From Ananas comosus (taxonomy: Eukaryota > Streptophyta > Magnoliopsida > Poales > Bromeliaceae), in NCBI RefSeq assembly GCF_001540865.1, contig NC_033637.1:7336736-7400735 (forward strand): DNA of 64,000 bases, written 5' to 3'. Positions 1 through 11,908 of this stretch are shown piece by piece; position 1 is the first letter of the stretch, and each line of letters opens with the position of its first letter. Both the position numbers and the translations under genes were made by a program. The notes beneath the pieces were generated by a model, which worked only from the letters and a program-made list of their open reading frames with translations, had not been told where the DNA came from and ran no database searches.

Positions 1-379
1 CACCGGGGTGAACCGTATAAGGTGAACAGTGAGCCTCTCTCAAAATATCCTTTCGGATCTCTGAATCCATAGGTACACACAGTCGGTCCCTGTACCGCAG
101 TACTCCCGAACTGTCCACAACAAAGCCCTCGGCCTGTCCCCTCAACTGGTGGTAACCTGACTGGAGGTTAATCTTCGAGAAGACAGAAGATCCTTACAGC
201 TGATCAAACAGATCATCAATGCGTGACAAAGGATACTTATTCTTGATGGTCACCTTATTCAGCTCCCGGTAATCTACACACAACCTGAGCGAACCATCCT
301 TCTTCTTTACAAACAACACTGGCGCTCCCCAAGGCGACACACTGGGTCTCACAAACCCCTTATCCATCAAATTCTGAAG
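1..379 (-). pseudogene. Gypsy RT N-terminus fused by deletion to integrase zinc-finger region
   Basis: Read on the minus strand from 379 down, the frame gives the RT entry motif ([14 protein letters not shown], then [15 protein letters not shown]) and continues to SGYHQL near 140. At that point it switches directly to the linker before integrase (GVLRYRDRLCVP) and the first histidines of the HHCC zinc finger (ending HPG at the window edge). The related element at 61-64 kb has about 1.2 kb between these motifs, carrying the RT catalytic FxDD box and all of RNase H. Those are missing here. A TAG codon near 380 and a TAA after FDQL near 200 also break the frame. It is therefore a dead polymerase gene with an internal, roughly frame-preserving deletion. 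Confidence 0.85.
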
Positions 380-1123
380 CTACGCATTTAACTCTCTCAG
401 CTCCGCCGGTGCCATCCTGTAAGGTGCCTTTGAGATTGGTGCAGTTTCAGGAACTACATCAATCACAAACTCTATCTCCCACTCCGGCAGCATCGTCGTC
501 AACTCCGGGAGAAACACGTCCGAAAACTCGCGGACTATAGGGATATCCTCAGGTCCCGGCGCCGTCGTAGGTACCTCTGTCACAGTCGCCAGAAAAGCAA
601 CGCATCCTCTACTCATCAGCTGTCGAGCCCTCGCTGAAGATATCCAAGTGGCAAACAAAGTACTCCTGCAGCCTCTGAAAGTGAACTCTTCTTGGCCTGG
701 CTCGCGGAACGTCACAGTCCTCGCTCCACAGTCGATAGTAGCATAGTACCGCGCCAGCAAATCCATACCAAGCACTACGTCAAAGTCCTGCAACTGCCCT
801 AACAGCAACATGTCTGCGGGCATGATCCAAGAATCTAACTGCACCGAACATGACCAACAACACTCTGCAACCTGTAAAACATGGTCGGGGATCTGCACCT
901 CTCGTGTCTGTGACAATGACCCTAACTTTAGACCATACAACAATGCAAATGCTCGGCTAACAAAAGAATGCGAGGCACCGGTATCAAAAAGAGTACGAGT
1001 ACGAATGCCTGAAATCAAAATGATACCTGTCACCACTCGGTCGGCTGCTGAAGAGTCCTCCACTTGAGCTGCGTAAACTCTGCCACTCGGAGCTTGCTGT
1101 CGCCGCTCAGCCTGACGCGGCAC
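380..1123 (-). pseudogene. Gypsy gag C-terminus and aspartic protease, plus linker to RT
   Basis: About 247 residues on the minus strand. The first 20 or so (APSGRVYAAQ) are the usual gag tail. They are followed by the retroviral-type aspartic protease with the catalytic motif [10 protein letters not shown] and the second conserved block VVLGMDLLARYYA. The linker to RT has FSDVFLPELTTMLPEWEIEF and ends in PYRMAPAELRELNA, where a TAG stops the frame just before the RT fingers. In intact relatives this is one polyprotein with gag and pol, and the protease cuts the polyprotein in the virus-like particle. The catalytic Asp is retained, but the flanking frame breaks make this a fossil. Confidence 0.85.
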
Positions 1124-2418
1124 AGACGATCTGTCTTCCTGGCGAAAACTTGATGCTGCTCCAAAGGACTGCTCGGGTGCCGGCTGCGCTGATGCAATGG
1201 ATGGTACTGGTGATGTTGCACGAGGACAAGTTGACCTTATATGCCCGAGCTGACCGCAAGAGTAGCAACGACCTTCTCTCTGCTAGCACAGTCGGGGCCA
1301 GTGTGGTCCCCCGCAGATCACATACTGTGGTGTTCTCTCGATCTGTCCCTACTGACGGGATCCCCTAGAACGCTGACGCCCCAAAGACCCACGACCCTGA
1401 GAGCGTGATCGTGGCGGTCTCGGTGGATGCCTGCTGCTCGACTGTCCAGCATCATCTAAAAAAGGGCGCTTCCTGTCCTGACTCTGCCCCACGGCCTGAG
1501 TCCTCTCCCGAATGGAGGCATCACCCCTCTCTACCCAAAAAGACTGCTCCATCGACGCGTCCAAGGTTCTCAACCTCTGCGCCTGCACCAATCGAAAGCG
1601 AATAGATAGACTCTATGCGCCTCATCCCTGGCCACAAACGGTACACAGTTCAGGAGTCGAGTGAACTCCCGAATGTACTCCTGGACTGTCCGCTCGCCCT
1701 GCTGAATCCTCTTCAGATCCTCCTCGAGTTTCTGTTTCACGCTGTTGGAAAAATACATCCCGAACAGCATTCCACAGAACTCGTCGCACTTCAGCTGAAA
1801 CGCCACTAATCCATAGTCTCGCCTCACTCTCCTCCACCAGGCGTGAGCATCGCCAGCTAAGCAGTGTACTCTCAAAGACACCTGCTCCCTCTCAGGCACG
1901 AATATATCCTCGAACAGCTTCTCCATCGCACTGATCCAGCCCTCAACAACCCAGGCCTCAGTGCAACTGCCGTCGAAGGTCGGTGGATCAAAACGGCGAA
2001 AACGAGCTAACCTCTCAGTCATTCGCTCCTGCTCGGCCTTAGTCAACTGTACTGGTCCCCTAGCAGGCGCAACTGGCGCCGTAGGAAGCTCCACTGGCAG
2101 GGGTATAGTTGCGGCTGGTGCTGTCACTGGAGTAGTCGGGGGTGGAACGGCCTAATCAGGTGCTCTCGGTACTGTACTCAGTGATGGAGCTACCCTCTCA
2201 CACAACCTCTCCAACAACTTCCCCTGTCGCCTCGTCGCCTCTATCAGAGCGGGTAACTGTGCACTCAAATCAGGAGGTGCACCCACCTCGAGTCGGGCCC
2301 TCTGCTCCACAACAGGGGGTGCACTGGCCTCTGGTGGTGTACTCGGCTCTGCCTGCTGAGGCATCTCAGGCGGTGCGGCACGATCTCTGAGCGACGGTCC
2401 ACCTCGGCGACGATACAT
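1124..2418 (-). pseudogene. Gypsy gag (capsid and nucleocapsid), broken
   Basis: The likely start is the ATG at 2416-2418 (MYRRRGGPSLRD), about 280 bases after the primer site. A TAG at 2152-2154 interrupts the frame. The same frame continues through the retrotransposon gag domain (RRFDPPTFDG, WVVEGWISAMEKLFEDIF, HAWWRRVRRDYG, then EYIREFTRLLNCVP) to about 1570. After that, frameshifts spread the nucleocapsid over other frames. A zinc knuckle of CX2CX4HX4C form (CYSCGQLGHIRSTC) is readable around 1215-1260. Intact gag assembles the particle and binds the RNA. Several lesions mean it is non-functional. Confidence 0.82.
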
Positions 2419-2697
2419 AGCTGTAAAGAACAAAACATGGGTCAGATACAACAAAACACTATCGACCCAATCAAACGAAAGTCTAGAAGGTGGTCCCTGT
2501 TTCTCCGTAAAATTATGTCGTCTGCAGCCAACATAATTTCTCAGGCCAAAACAGGAACTCCTCCAATCACTCACTCCACTCTAGGAAGAGTTAGAACAAC
2601 AAATCGTTGACTTTCGCGATAAATCACGCCTCTCGCGTCTTGCCTTCCTAAGGTTTGCCAAACTTAGGGTTCCTAGGTCCCAACGACCTACAGCTAA

Positions 2698-2709
2698 GCT
2701 CTGATACCA
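2698..2709 (-). promoter_or_regulatory. Primer binding site (initiator Met tRNA) of G0
   Basis: The minus strand reads TGGTATCAGAGC, the standard plant initiator-Met-tRNA complement. It lies 8 bases inside the LTR end at 2718. This fixes both the orientation of G0 and the inner LTR border. Confidence 0.9.
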
Positions 2710-2717
2710 ACTTAATC

Positions 2718-5139
2718 TGTCACGCCTCGGATTATTCGTTTCCCCGAGCTCGCTAACAGACCCGCCGTATACATAGGTATTTCCTCTATATACGAAGCGA
2801 AAAGTAAAAGTACTTGTAATTATACAATACTACAGACAGTAGTATAGAGCAGCTAGGAGAAAAGAATAAAAATAAGCATATATAAACTGTGGTTCTATAC
2901 ATACATAAGATCCAAGATACAAAAGTACTCGCACTGGCGAGAGTACAACATCCGTATGCATAAACGAAAACTACACTACCTGCAGTGGTCCTTCACTAGC
3001 TCAGCAGCTCGACTGGAAGGGCTCTAACTCGCGACGCCCTTGCCATGATCGATATCAGCGATAGCAGCAGCCGAAGACGATGGCTTTGCAAAACAGTGAA
3101 AACAAACTGGGCATGAGAACTACTACAAAAAGAAGTAGTCCTCAGTGGGTAGCGCCCTCAACTTATCCATCCACCCACTAAGTCCACAGGGTAAGCAAGA
3201 AATAGTAAGGAAAGCTAGAACATATCTCCAGCTATCTGCCTCTATACTATCATGCTCTAATCTAACCAACTGTAAAACAGTGTCAACTGAGACCCAATCT
3301 CAAATAGGGACTATAATCAAACCCATCCTAGGGACTGTGAAACACCCGTCCCGTTAGGTTGCAAATAACTAGCTACCTCCACACCAACAAGTCCGTGGAG
3401 AGCAAGTCCAACCTGCACGAATGACACCAACGCAAAAGCACAGCGCCCGCCTCCGGAGTGGCACTCGTGGGAGCTACCCAATCCAGTATGCAGCGTATTT
3501 CTGTCATGCTCAATCAGGCTCTAATAAGCCAAAGTCAAGAAACTAGGGTCAAAACGGGTCTAGAAACCGAACCCACGTGCCCTCGGCACAATCTGATACC
3601 AAAAATAGGAATCTGGGTCCACCATCCACCCCGACGGCACCCGACAACCCGAAATAGCCTAGACTCTGCTGTAAAAATAAGCTCGGCGTCCCAGCACGAG
3701 CGTAAATGCATTCTAAACTACCCCGGGTATCCACCGTGTTAAAACAGCGGAGATACAATCAAACCACGGCTCCTAGAGCTAAATCAGATAGTAGAATCAT
3801 ATGACAGGTCAAATCGCTGGTTTTCTCCTAAGTCAAGTTCCAAATCCAACATGTATAATCAGCTAATTACTATTCATGCTCCAAATTCAGATTTCATACA
3901 ATATACCAATCGATGAATTTGAGCTACAACATGATATTTCGAAGTTGAAACTATACATATTTACTATGCATATACTTAGGAGCAAAACCGATGATAAACC
4001 CACCTTAATTACTAATCCTGGCAGCAAAGAAGGTCCCGAACTAATGCTAATCCCTGCTGGATCAACTGAAATTCTCCAAGACCAGTAATCAAGCTATCTC
4101 CAAGCTCTACACATTGAATTCCATCAATTATCACAATTTCAGCACTAAAGCTTAATTTAATCCCTATCATAATGTCAAAACTCATCTAATTACCTCCAAA
4201 TCGGGTGAGGAAGGTCTCAAATCCAGTGAATAATGATGGAGAATGTGTCTCAGGTCCAAAATCCCACTGCCTACAAAGATAGCATCAAGAAAAGCTCAAA
4301 AATCTCATTTTCAGCTCAATGTTGCCAGCAGTCCAGAAACACATATAAACGACCAAGCTACCTTCTGCCAAAATCTGCAATACTGGGCTTCGTGGATTCT
4401 TCTGGAAGTTTAGAATCCAGCAAACCAAGTTTCACGGCGATCCGACCTTCCTACGTCCACATGAGCCAAAACACTGGAGGTCGTCGCTGAAGAATTGCAG
4501 AATCAGCACCCATCAAGCTTGGAGTTGTGGATCTTGAAGCAATTGGAGAAGGTTAGAAGGATTGAGAGAGGAATTCTGAGTTCACTGTGAAGAAACTGAG
4601 AAAAGAGCTAACCAAGGTCCCTCTTCATCTATTTATAGGGTGCAAAAAGGGTAGGATAAGCCCCAAGAACAGCTGCTGCAAACTGATGTCCCTGCAGAAA
4701 CGGGCATTTTCGGGCGCCCGGACCCACATTATGGGCACCCGAATCCTCCAGGCTACACAATTGTTCCACTTCGGACTCTCCGCTCGCGGTGTGCTGCGCC
4801 CATATTCGGCTCCGGCGGACTTCACCAATCACAAGCCACGTGCCAGCACAAACGATACTCACGAGGTGTAATTTTCGGACCCACTTCCAGGTGCCCGAAA
4901 TATGGACCCGAATTGGCTTCCAGTTCTGATCAAATCTGCACTCAACTTCTGGGCGACCCAAGACCGGTTCTGGGCGCCCGAATCTGGCAAAACTTCAGTT
5001 TTGCTTATTTGAGTGCGCCGAATCCATTTCTGCATCCATGTCGCGCAGTAACGACTCCGACTCAGTCCGACACTCTTCAGATGTGTCGACCAATCACTAA
5101 CACTGAAGCCAATCCTATCCAAAGCTCAGAAACACTACA
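2718..5139 (-). repeat. Long terminal repeat of G0
   Basis: The inner border is clear: plus-strand TGTCACGCC starts at 2718 next to the primer site, so the LTR ends TGACA on the minus strand. The outer border is inferred at ACACTACA (5139), which gives TGTAG...TGACA and about 2.42 kb, similar to other LTRs in this window. Around 3090-3180 it contains the reverse of the 'cccactggga...ttctcaccccac' block seen in the LTRs at 34.5 and 42 kb. Between about 4700 and 5040 it carries repeated GGGCGCCCG-type palindromes. Open frames inside it look accidental. The outer border is uncertain because the partner LTR is outside the window. Confidence 0.65.
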
Positions 5140-5158
5140 AAATATGTACTGTTTATAT

Positions 5159-5179
5159 NNNNNNNNNNNNTGTATATAT

Positions 5180-5215
<36 letters not shown>
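5159..5215. repeat. Assembly gap and (TA)n microsatellite
   Basis: Twelve Ns (5159-5170) are followed by a TA-dinucleotide tract. The gap probably reflects collapse of the repeat. The tract borders the foldback element that starts at 5223. Confidence 0.9.
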
Positions 5216-5219
<4 letters not shown>

Positions 5220-5222
5220 CTA

Positions 5223-5440
5223 GGCTACTATGCTATTAATAGCACCAAATTATTGGTGCTACCAAGTTTTTGACCATTGGATTAAGCGATGGGTGGTTAG
5301 GATGATATGAGCCCCGTAGGGTTGAGTGTGTGGTTGGTTGAATAGTATAATCTAACGAGTGAAAATGATCAAAAGGATAGATCTAACGGCGGAAAACTTG
5401 GTAGTACCAAGTGCTTCGTGCTATTAATAGCATAGTAGCC
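5223..5440. mobile_element. Short foldback MITE in (TA)n, GGCTACTATGC family
   Basis: A 218 bp element with perfect terminal inverted repeats: GGCTACTATGCTATTAATAG at the left is matched by its reverse complement ending GCATAGTAGCC at 5440. TA-repeats lie on both sides (5185-5215 and 5452-5480). The termini match those of the larger elements at 20.6-26.5 kb. No coding capacity is visible, so it would depend on a transposase from elsewhere. The preference for TA-microsatellites recalls the rice Micron elements, but I cannot test homology. Confidence 0.85.
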
Positions 5441-5443
5441 GGA

Positions 5444-5482
<39 letters not shown>

Positions 5483-8239
5483 ATTATTTTTATAGTATGT
5501 TATGATATATTATATTATTTTCGTATAATATACTAAACTATACATAATTTAGTATAAAAATTATGCAAAATATGTATTAACAATGCATATGCTGCACTAC
5601 TTAGACAGATATTACACTATTTGAGCATTGTATATATTGTATTACTTATACAGATATTGTACTATTTGAAAAAGTATACTGCACTATTTGAGAGGATGTT
5701 GCACTATTTCATCTTATTAATTATACTTTTTTTTTTATTTTGTCTTAAATGAGGATTCTCGTTTCACGAAAAAAGTACATGTAATTATGGCTTAGCAGTT
5801 GTCATTTTCAAAAAATTTGACACTTAATAATTTAGCAGTTGTACTTTTTCAGGCATTTAAAGCATATAATTTTTATACATTTTGAAAGAGGAGTAATTTG
5901 TTCATCTTTCTGAAAATTCGGTCCAAATTTGTAAAATTCAAAAAGACGGCCTACTTTTGCAAAAGCTCAAAATTAATAGATTTTTTTATGCAAATTGGCC
6001 AAACTTCAAATGGGTTGGTAAATTCTACAATATTCCTTGGATTAAGGGGCGTAGAGATTACAACTCTTTTGGTTTGTAGACTCAAGTAAAAAAATATATA
6101 TGGAAAGATTTCCTAAGCTTAAAAACTTTTTTCGAATAAATGTCTGAACTCTAAATTTTAGTTATTAGATCTTTAAACTTTATCAAATAATTTAATAAAC
6201 CCTCTCTTTAGTCGAAATTAATAATTATTCAGCTATTTCAATCTTTTCCGTTGCACATAGAAATATATTTATTTTATTCTGACACATGAAAAAAATAATT
6301 AAAATTAAAAAAATAATCATGATATGTAATTATCATATATATAAGAAAAAACTTAGGTTTTTTTTTAAATATCTTAAAATTATATAAAATTATGTGCGAC
6401 ACATACGATCAAAATAACTTTGCTGGAAGAGAAAAGCCCGTTAAATATGCTGTTAAAGTTCAGGAGGCATAATATTAATATAGTAATCGTCAAAGCTCAA
6501 GTTAATATGCATGTCTGAAAAATGGTTAAAGTTTGGGAGTCTTTGTACATTTGTTTTTCTTTTTCTAAAATAAAAAATAAAAGAAAAAAATCAAATCTTA
6601 TTTCCAGCATACTGAAACTGTAACGGGTATGAAACCTAGCTAGATCCAATTAAACTTAAGAAATACAGTAGTAATTACCTGTTATTTTCCAACTTTTGGT
6701 TGGGATTCATGAATCCGGTAATCACGTTATTATTAATGGTGAGTCAACTAACGACGTACCTACGCTAATATTTTTTATTTGAAGTGGTTAGTTATGGTTC
6801 GTACTTCAATACCAGGAGACATGCCCGTATATAAGGCTTACACAACTCTGGGTTTAATAAATCGAAACTATTTTTTATTTTTTATTTTTAGTTTATTATA
6901 TGTTGGATTGCGAGTCGCGTTGACCCTTGACACTACCGAGGACCAATTTTGCCCAAATCGCTCCGCACGTTCTACAAGGGCCTTGGTCTCCGGGAAAAAT
7001 GCAAAAATACAAGGAGGGAAAATTGTGGACAAACCCCCTGCACTTAATCTCTTTTGGAAAACGACGCCTGAACTTTAATTTTACCGATTGAACTCTCAAA
7101 ACTTTGCCAAATAGTTTAATTAGCAGGTCTCCCGTTAGTAATTTGCATACTGATGAATTTGGTCGTACGTCTTGTATATGTAATTTTATAAAATATGAAA
7201 TAATATAAAAAAAATCTATATTTTCTATTCTAATATGTAATAAGACATTAGAAATAATTGCGCCTACTCTTCGATCCTTAAGTTTAAAATTAGAGTTAGA
7301 AGAGAAGAAGAAAAGTTTTTTTTTAATATTTTAAACTATGTATACAACATGCGATCAAAACAGTTGTGTAAGTACTAACTGCGATTGAGGAGAGTGACTT
7401 GTCTAAATACTAACTTTAATTGAGTAGCGGAACCTATTGAACCATTAGGTAAAGTTTACGTCGTCTAATTCCCAAAACTAAAACTTCAAGGCAGGTGCTT
7501 GTAAAAGAGTTAAAAGGTTTACCGGGTCTTTGCACGTACTTTTCCAACAAATAAATGGTGAAAACAAAATGATAACTATTGAATTGAATGGATGGATTAA
7601 TTATAAAAATAGTTTTGTTAAAAATATATACAACTAAAAATATAGTAATTATAATTACATGTATAGTATGATAGAACTACAATAGTAAATAATTAATCTA
7701 ATTGCATGCGGTTAAAAATTATATCTAAAAATTTTATCATTTTAAATGTGGGATAATGAGATTATCCGAATATGCAAGAAAAAGTATTTCTTTTGTTTAG
7801 AATCAATTAGGTAGGTAATTTACGTTGTTCGACCACTAGCCTGATTCACGGACAAAGATGGAGTATAAATTTTTATTATAGCTAAAATGGTATACAATTT
7901 ATGACTCTTTCCAAAACCCTACTCCCAAAATGTACTCATACTTGCTCTCATTGACCGCATCAAATATATATCATAAAGGGTATATTTATGACCCTAGTCA
8001 AATCATGATACAATTAGAAATACCATTCTAATAAAAGAATAATTTCAATAAAATAAAACATAGTTTAAATTAAACTTAATTGGATAACTACAGTAAAATA
8101 GGGTTAGACATAACAGGGACAACTAAATCATAATATAACTAGATATACAAATCCATTAATACTAGAAATTAATCTCAATAAAGTTAGATATAATTTAATC
8201 ATAACTTAATGTTATTACCAAAATATCATAAACTTACAT
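5441..8239. other. AT-rich spacer without recognisable gene
   Basis: It holds a (TA)n tract (5447-5480) and short repeats of 'gcactatttga' type (5590-5710). There are two diverged copies of a dispersed repeat (about 6110-6550 and 6960-7560), listed separately. No coding region longer than about 100 codons and no RNA gene was recognised. Confidence 0.7.
6110..7560. repeat. Two copies of a diverged dispersed repeat
   Basis: Blocks at about 6110-6550 and 6960-7560 share a series of phrases. These are 'tctgaact..aatttta' followed by 'aaacttt.tcaaata.ttta', then 'ggttttttttt.aa.atttt.aaa', then 'cgatcaaaa.a..tt.tg' and a purine-rich tail. The same order occurs at about 14620-15300, where a TRIM LTR interrupts it. 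No proteins are encoded. It is probably a non-autonomous DNA element family, but I could not define its ends. Confidence 0.4.
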
Positions 8240-8945
8240 AGCGTTTGGTGGGGGGATAAGGGGTTATCCCCCCACTTATCCCCAAACAAGAATTTTGGGG
8301 GTGGGGATTGTTAACCCCACACCCCTAACAGGTTATCCTAAGGTTAACAATCCCCACTCCCCCCAGAATAGGGGTGGGAATAGCTTTTTCCACCTCTATT
8401 TAATTTTTTAATTTAAATTTAAAATTTAAATTATAAATTTTAAAAATTCAAAATTTAAATTATAGATTTTAAAAATTTATAATTTATAATTTTAAAATTA
8501 AAATTTAAAATTTATAATTTTAAAATTAAAATTTATAATTTATAAATTTTAAATTATTATTTTTAATTTTTTAAATTTAAAATATGATATTTTATATTTT
8601 AAATTTATATGTGATCTTAAATTTAAAATTTAAAATTCAAAATTTAGAACTTTAAATTTTTGAATTTGAGATTTAAAAATTTTAATTTTAATTTTGTATT
8701 TTTAAAATTTAAGAGTTATATATTTAAATTTAAAATTTTAAATATAATTCAATATATAAAAAGGCAATATTATTATTTTCTATATTATAATACACATTAT
8801 TCTTTTTTTCATTTTATTTTTTTCTTATTTTCAAAATAATCTAATTTTCATCCAAACGTAAAATTGGTCTAATTTCTGCTTGTCTTGACTTATATCTATT
8901 TTTGGTGGAATAGATAGTTCTTACTTATAGTCGAACCAAACGAAG
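8240..8945. mobile_element. Candidate TIR element with AATTTAAA-rich core
   Basis: It starts near GCGTTTGGTGGGG and ends near CCAAACGAAGC, so the outer 8-9 bases are inverted copies, a common end type for plant non-autonomous DNA elements. Just inside the left end is a G/C-rich block (8250-8395). It contains self-complementary runs such as 'ggataaggggttatcccc' and 'gtggggattgttaaccccac'. The core (8398-8760) is nearly pure A/T low-complexity sequence. No convincing target duplication was found. Confidence 0.35.
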
Positions 8946-10337
8946 CTTAAAGAAAATACGGGAAGTATATTTAACCAAAAAAAAAGGAAAAAAAAAGAGG
9001 AGAGTAGAGAAGAAAAAATGCCTTTGACCAGTTGAATGTGTTTTCTGAGAAGAGGGCTGTTCTCTAAAATTCTGTAAATCAACGAGGTTCATTAAGATAA
9101 CTAAATGTTCGACATTGGCCACCAGCTGTGAAAAAATTACGAGAGTTAGAAATTCATTGATAAACAATAAAAGTTCAGGACTAGTTTAAAAAAAAAATAG
9201 TAAAAGGTGGAGAGTAATAATGGTATGTAATTTTTTTCCATCTTTTAAAGCAAAACTAGATGCTAAGTAGGTTTTTTCGTGCATGTCGAATGTTTTGTGT
9301 TTAAACTTTTTTGTAATCAGGACTCGCTACTGATTGATGTAAAGATATTTATATTATTAGTGAATGCAGTGAATTGTTTAGAATCATAACCTTTAGGGGA
9401 GGGGAAATAGAATAATTAATTCTTATATTAGTCATGTTAAATATTACAAATATAGTTTTTATTAAATAAGCGGCGCGTCTGTCTGAATAGGCGAAAATAA
9501 GCGTCGGCCTCATATTTGGGTCGTGCACACGTGAGAGAGAGGTCCACGGTGGACCTCCTTCTATTCTTTTATATATTATTATATATATTATATATATAAT
9601 ATATATTATATATATAGTATGCTATATATTATATATATATTATTAATATATATATATTTTATTTAGATAAATTATTTATTATTATTATAGTGTATTTCTT
9701 TTATTATGGTATATTAATTTACTATTTATTTTTATAAAATATAAAATATATAAATAAATGTTAAATAATTTAGACTATTGGTATTAGATATAAATATTAA
9801 TTTTATAATATTGAGCATTCACATATAAATTGTACATTAAAAAATAAAAAAAAGATTGATGCAGCTTAAGTTAATTTTATATTTGACGAAAGTTAATTGC
9901 GAGAATCACAAGCAATGATTTATCTTCTCATTCACTAACTACTGGGGGACTACGATACCTACGAAAAATTATTTCACTAACTAATGGGGGACTACCATGC
10001 CTACTAAAAATTTTTGATATATTTATTGCACCATTTATTATTTCTCAACCCCTTAGATATGCAGCCATGTTTTAAATAATTAGTATGGGATAATTTCATT
10101 CGTATCCTTGAAAATATTAAAAATATTATAAATAACCTTACAAAATTAGTAATATCAAATCAAACAAAAAAGAACAAGATGAGAAAATATTTAATACAGT
10201 TGAATAACTATTTCAAAATATCTTATAGTTGAGAGAGCTCCTTATATTTTCTATATTAGGGAAGATAGTTATATTTATTTGAAATTATTTCGTAATCTGT
10301 TCGTAACATTTCATAATTATTCTGAAATTGATTTTTA
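8946..10337. other. AT-rich spacer without recognisable gene
   Basis: It contains (TA)-rich tracts (9570-9660) and one GC-rich island (9467-9560) with the hairpin 'ggtccacggtggacc'. No gene was recognised. Confidence 0.65.
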
Positions 10338-10401
10338 TAACTAATTTTTAAAATTAAATTTTAAAATAACTACTCGCAGCATCGTGCGGGTCCTTAACTA
10401 G
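10338..10401 (+). mobile_element. Helitron-like 3' terminus
   Basis: An AT-rich arm is followed by a short GC-rich stem (CGCA...TGCG in 'ctcgcagcatcgtgcggg') and, about 10 bases later, CTAG followed by T. This is the usual layout of plant Helitron 3' ends. No matching 5' TC terminus was found upstream, so the element's extent is unknown. Confidence 0.35.
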
Positions 10402-10839
10402 TTATTTTTCTGTATTAGACTTGTTTGAAGTTTCTCTAATTTAGTCGACTAAATGAAGTAATATGCTTGTTTGGTCCTCACATTTCTTATTCAAATTATA
10501 CTTGTCCATTTTGTTTATAAGAGCAGTTTTGTGAGGACTGAGATTTTTTTTTCTATGTATATTTGACAACTTTTTAAATGTTATTGTGTGCATTTTAATT
10601 TTAAAATTGTCTATCAACTTTCAGCAAAAAATATTTAAAAATAAGGTTTTTACGCGATTATTACTTTTCACTTAAAGTGAATAGTAACCCGCGTTTTCGG
10701 TTGTGATCGAGGAGATAGGTGGGCTTCGGATGCGAATTGGACTCCGTTTCAGATGATCCAATAGCTCATTTTCAATGGTTTGACTATGCAGAAGCCAATG
10801 ACATTGACAGATTTTATGTTTGATGCACAATTTTCGAGA

Positions 10840-11543
10840 TGTTAGGAGCCGAATTCCTTGATCCTTGACCCGGTCAAAGATTTCTCTCGGGAAGAGCGTA
10901 GGGATGTGGAACGGCTATGAATAGTGACCCTCGAAGTTTGCGCCCTTCGACTGGATCAAGCGATTCGGCTCATGAGAGATCGGATCAGCCGAGTTCGAAG
11001 ATCTTTACTATAGACTCAGTTCGGTTGAAAGAGCCGAATATACGGAATGTACAATGTTTTGGGTTTGCTGAAGAGCCGAATGCCTTTATTTATTAGATTG
11101 GAATCAGAAACTCATACAAACAAGAGTGTGCCTGTAAGGCATACAGACTCTGAAAATCTAAATTAAAGACTACTCCTAAGAAAGACAGTAAATGCGAGAA
11201 AAGAAAAGATTACAAGTAAAACTACTCCTAGAAAAACGATAAATGGAGAAAGTAGAAATATTGAAAATGCAGTGGTTTTCTCGTTCATTGGAGAGAAAAA
11301 CCCCTATTGCAGCCTTCGAAATTACTATTTATAGTAATATCAGCCCACATTATTGGTCGGTTTTTAGTAGCGGGGGGAGTGGTGTAACCATGATCGTGGA
11401 AGTTACGCCCACTTCTCAACCGTTCCCGCCTAAAGGCTCTCAACCTTCAGGCGCCTTATTGCCGACTCCTGGTGTACCACGTGTCCTTATTTCTTTGGCT
11501 CATACGTGGGTTATATCGGCATGTTAATTTTTTGGCATCAACA
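10840..11543 (-). repeat. Solo LTR nested in the 10530-13903 LTR
   Basis: A 704 bp sequence runs TGTTAGGAGCC...GGCATCAACA and is flanked by the duplication CGAGA (10835-10839 and 11544-11548). On the minus strand it reads TGTTGATGCC...GGCTCCTAACA, with a TATA box (CTATAAATAG), so it is probably in minus orientation. No internal domain remains. It inserted after the outer LTR was in place. Confidence 0.88.
11325..11334 (-). promoter_or_regulatory. TATA box of nested LTR
   Basis: The minus strand reads CTATAAATAG, in the first third of the minus-oriented LTR. This is where the U3 promoter is expected. Confidence 0.5.
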
Positions 11544-11872
11544 CGAGAAAAATAGTTTTTATCGCTGGAGGGGTTTTATTCTGTGTTGCTCTTGCTTTTT
11601 AGAAGTGATCAGTGCTCCGTTTTGCATGGAAACGCACTGGCAAGGACCTTTCTACGAGAGGAATATAATAAAGAGGGGCTGGAATGCGAATTCTGAGAGT
11701 TGGGGGACTTTGGAGCTATTATCCCCCATGAATAGTGGTATATAGGATTAAATGGGGATTTGGGGATTTTTGGAACCAAAAAACCTTAGGCCTATCCCAC
11801 TCCTCTCCCTTATCCACCTGAGAGAGGGTCCTGCCGTCGCCGTCGGCCGCTGGAGAAGAAGAAACAACTTCT

Positions 11873-11908
<36 letters not shown>

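Larger units (their letters stand above)
1..5139 (-). mobile_element. Ty3/gypsy chromovirus-type element G0, left part cut by window edge
   Basis: A gypsy LTR retrotransposon read on the minus strand. In order from high to low coordinates it has an LTR (about 2718-5139), a primer binding site complementary to initiator Met tRNA (2698-2709), gag (from 2418 down), protease (active site DTGAS), the start of reverse transcriptase, and then, after an internal deletion, the integrase zinc-finger region at the window edge. The gag-protease-RT order and the motifs are those of plant Ty3/gypsy elements. The remaining integrase and the other LTR lie outside the window. Stops and frameshifts show it cannot make its proteins. 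Confidence 0.88.
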
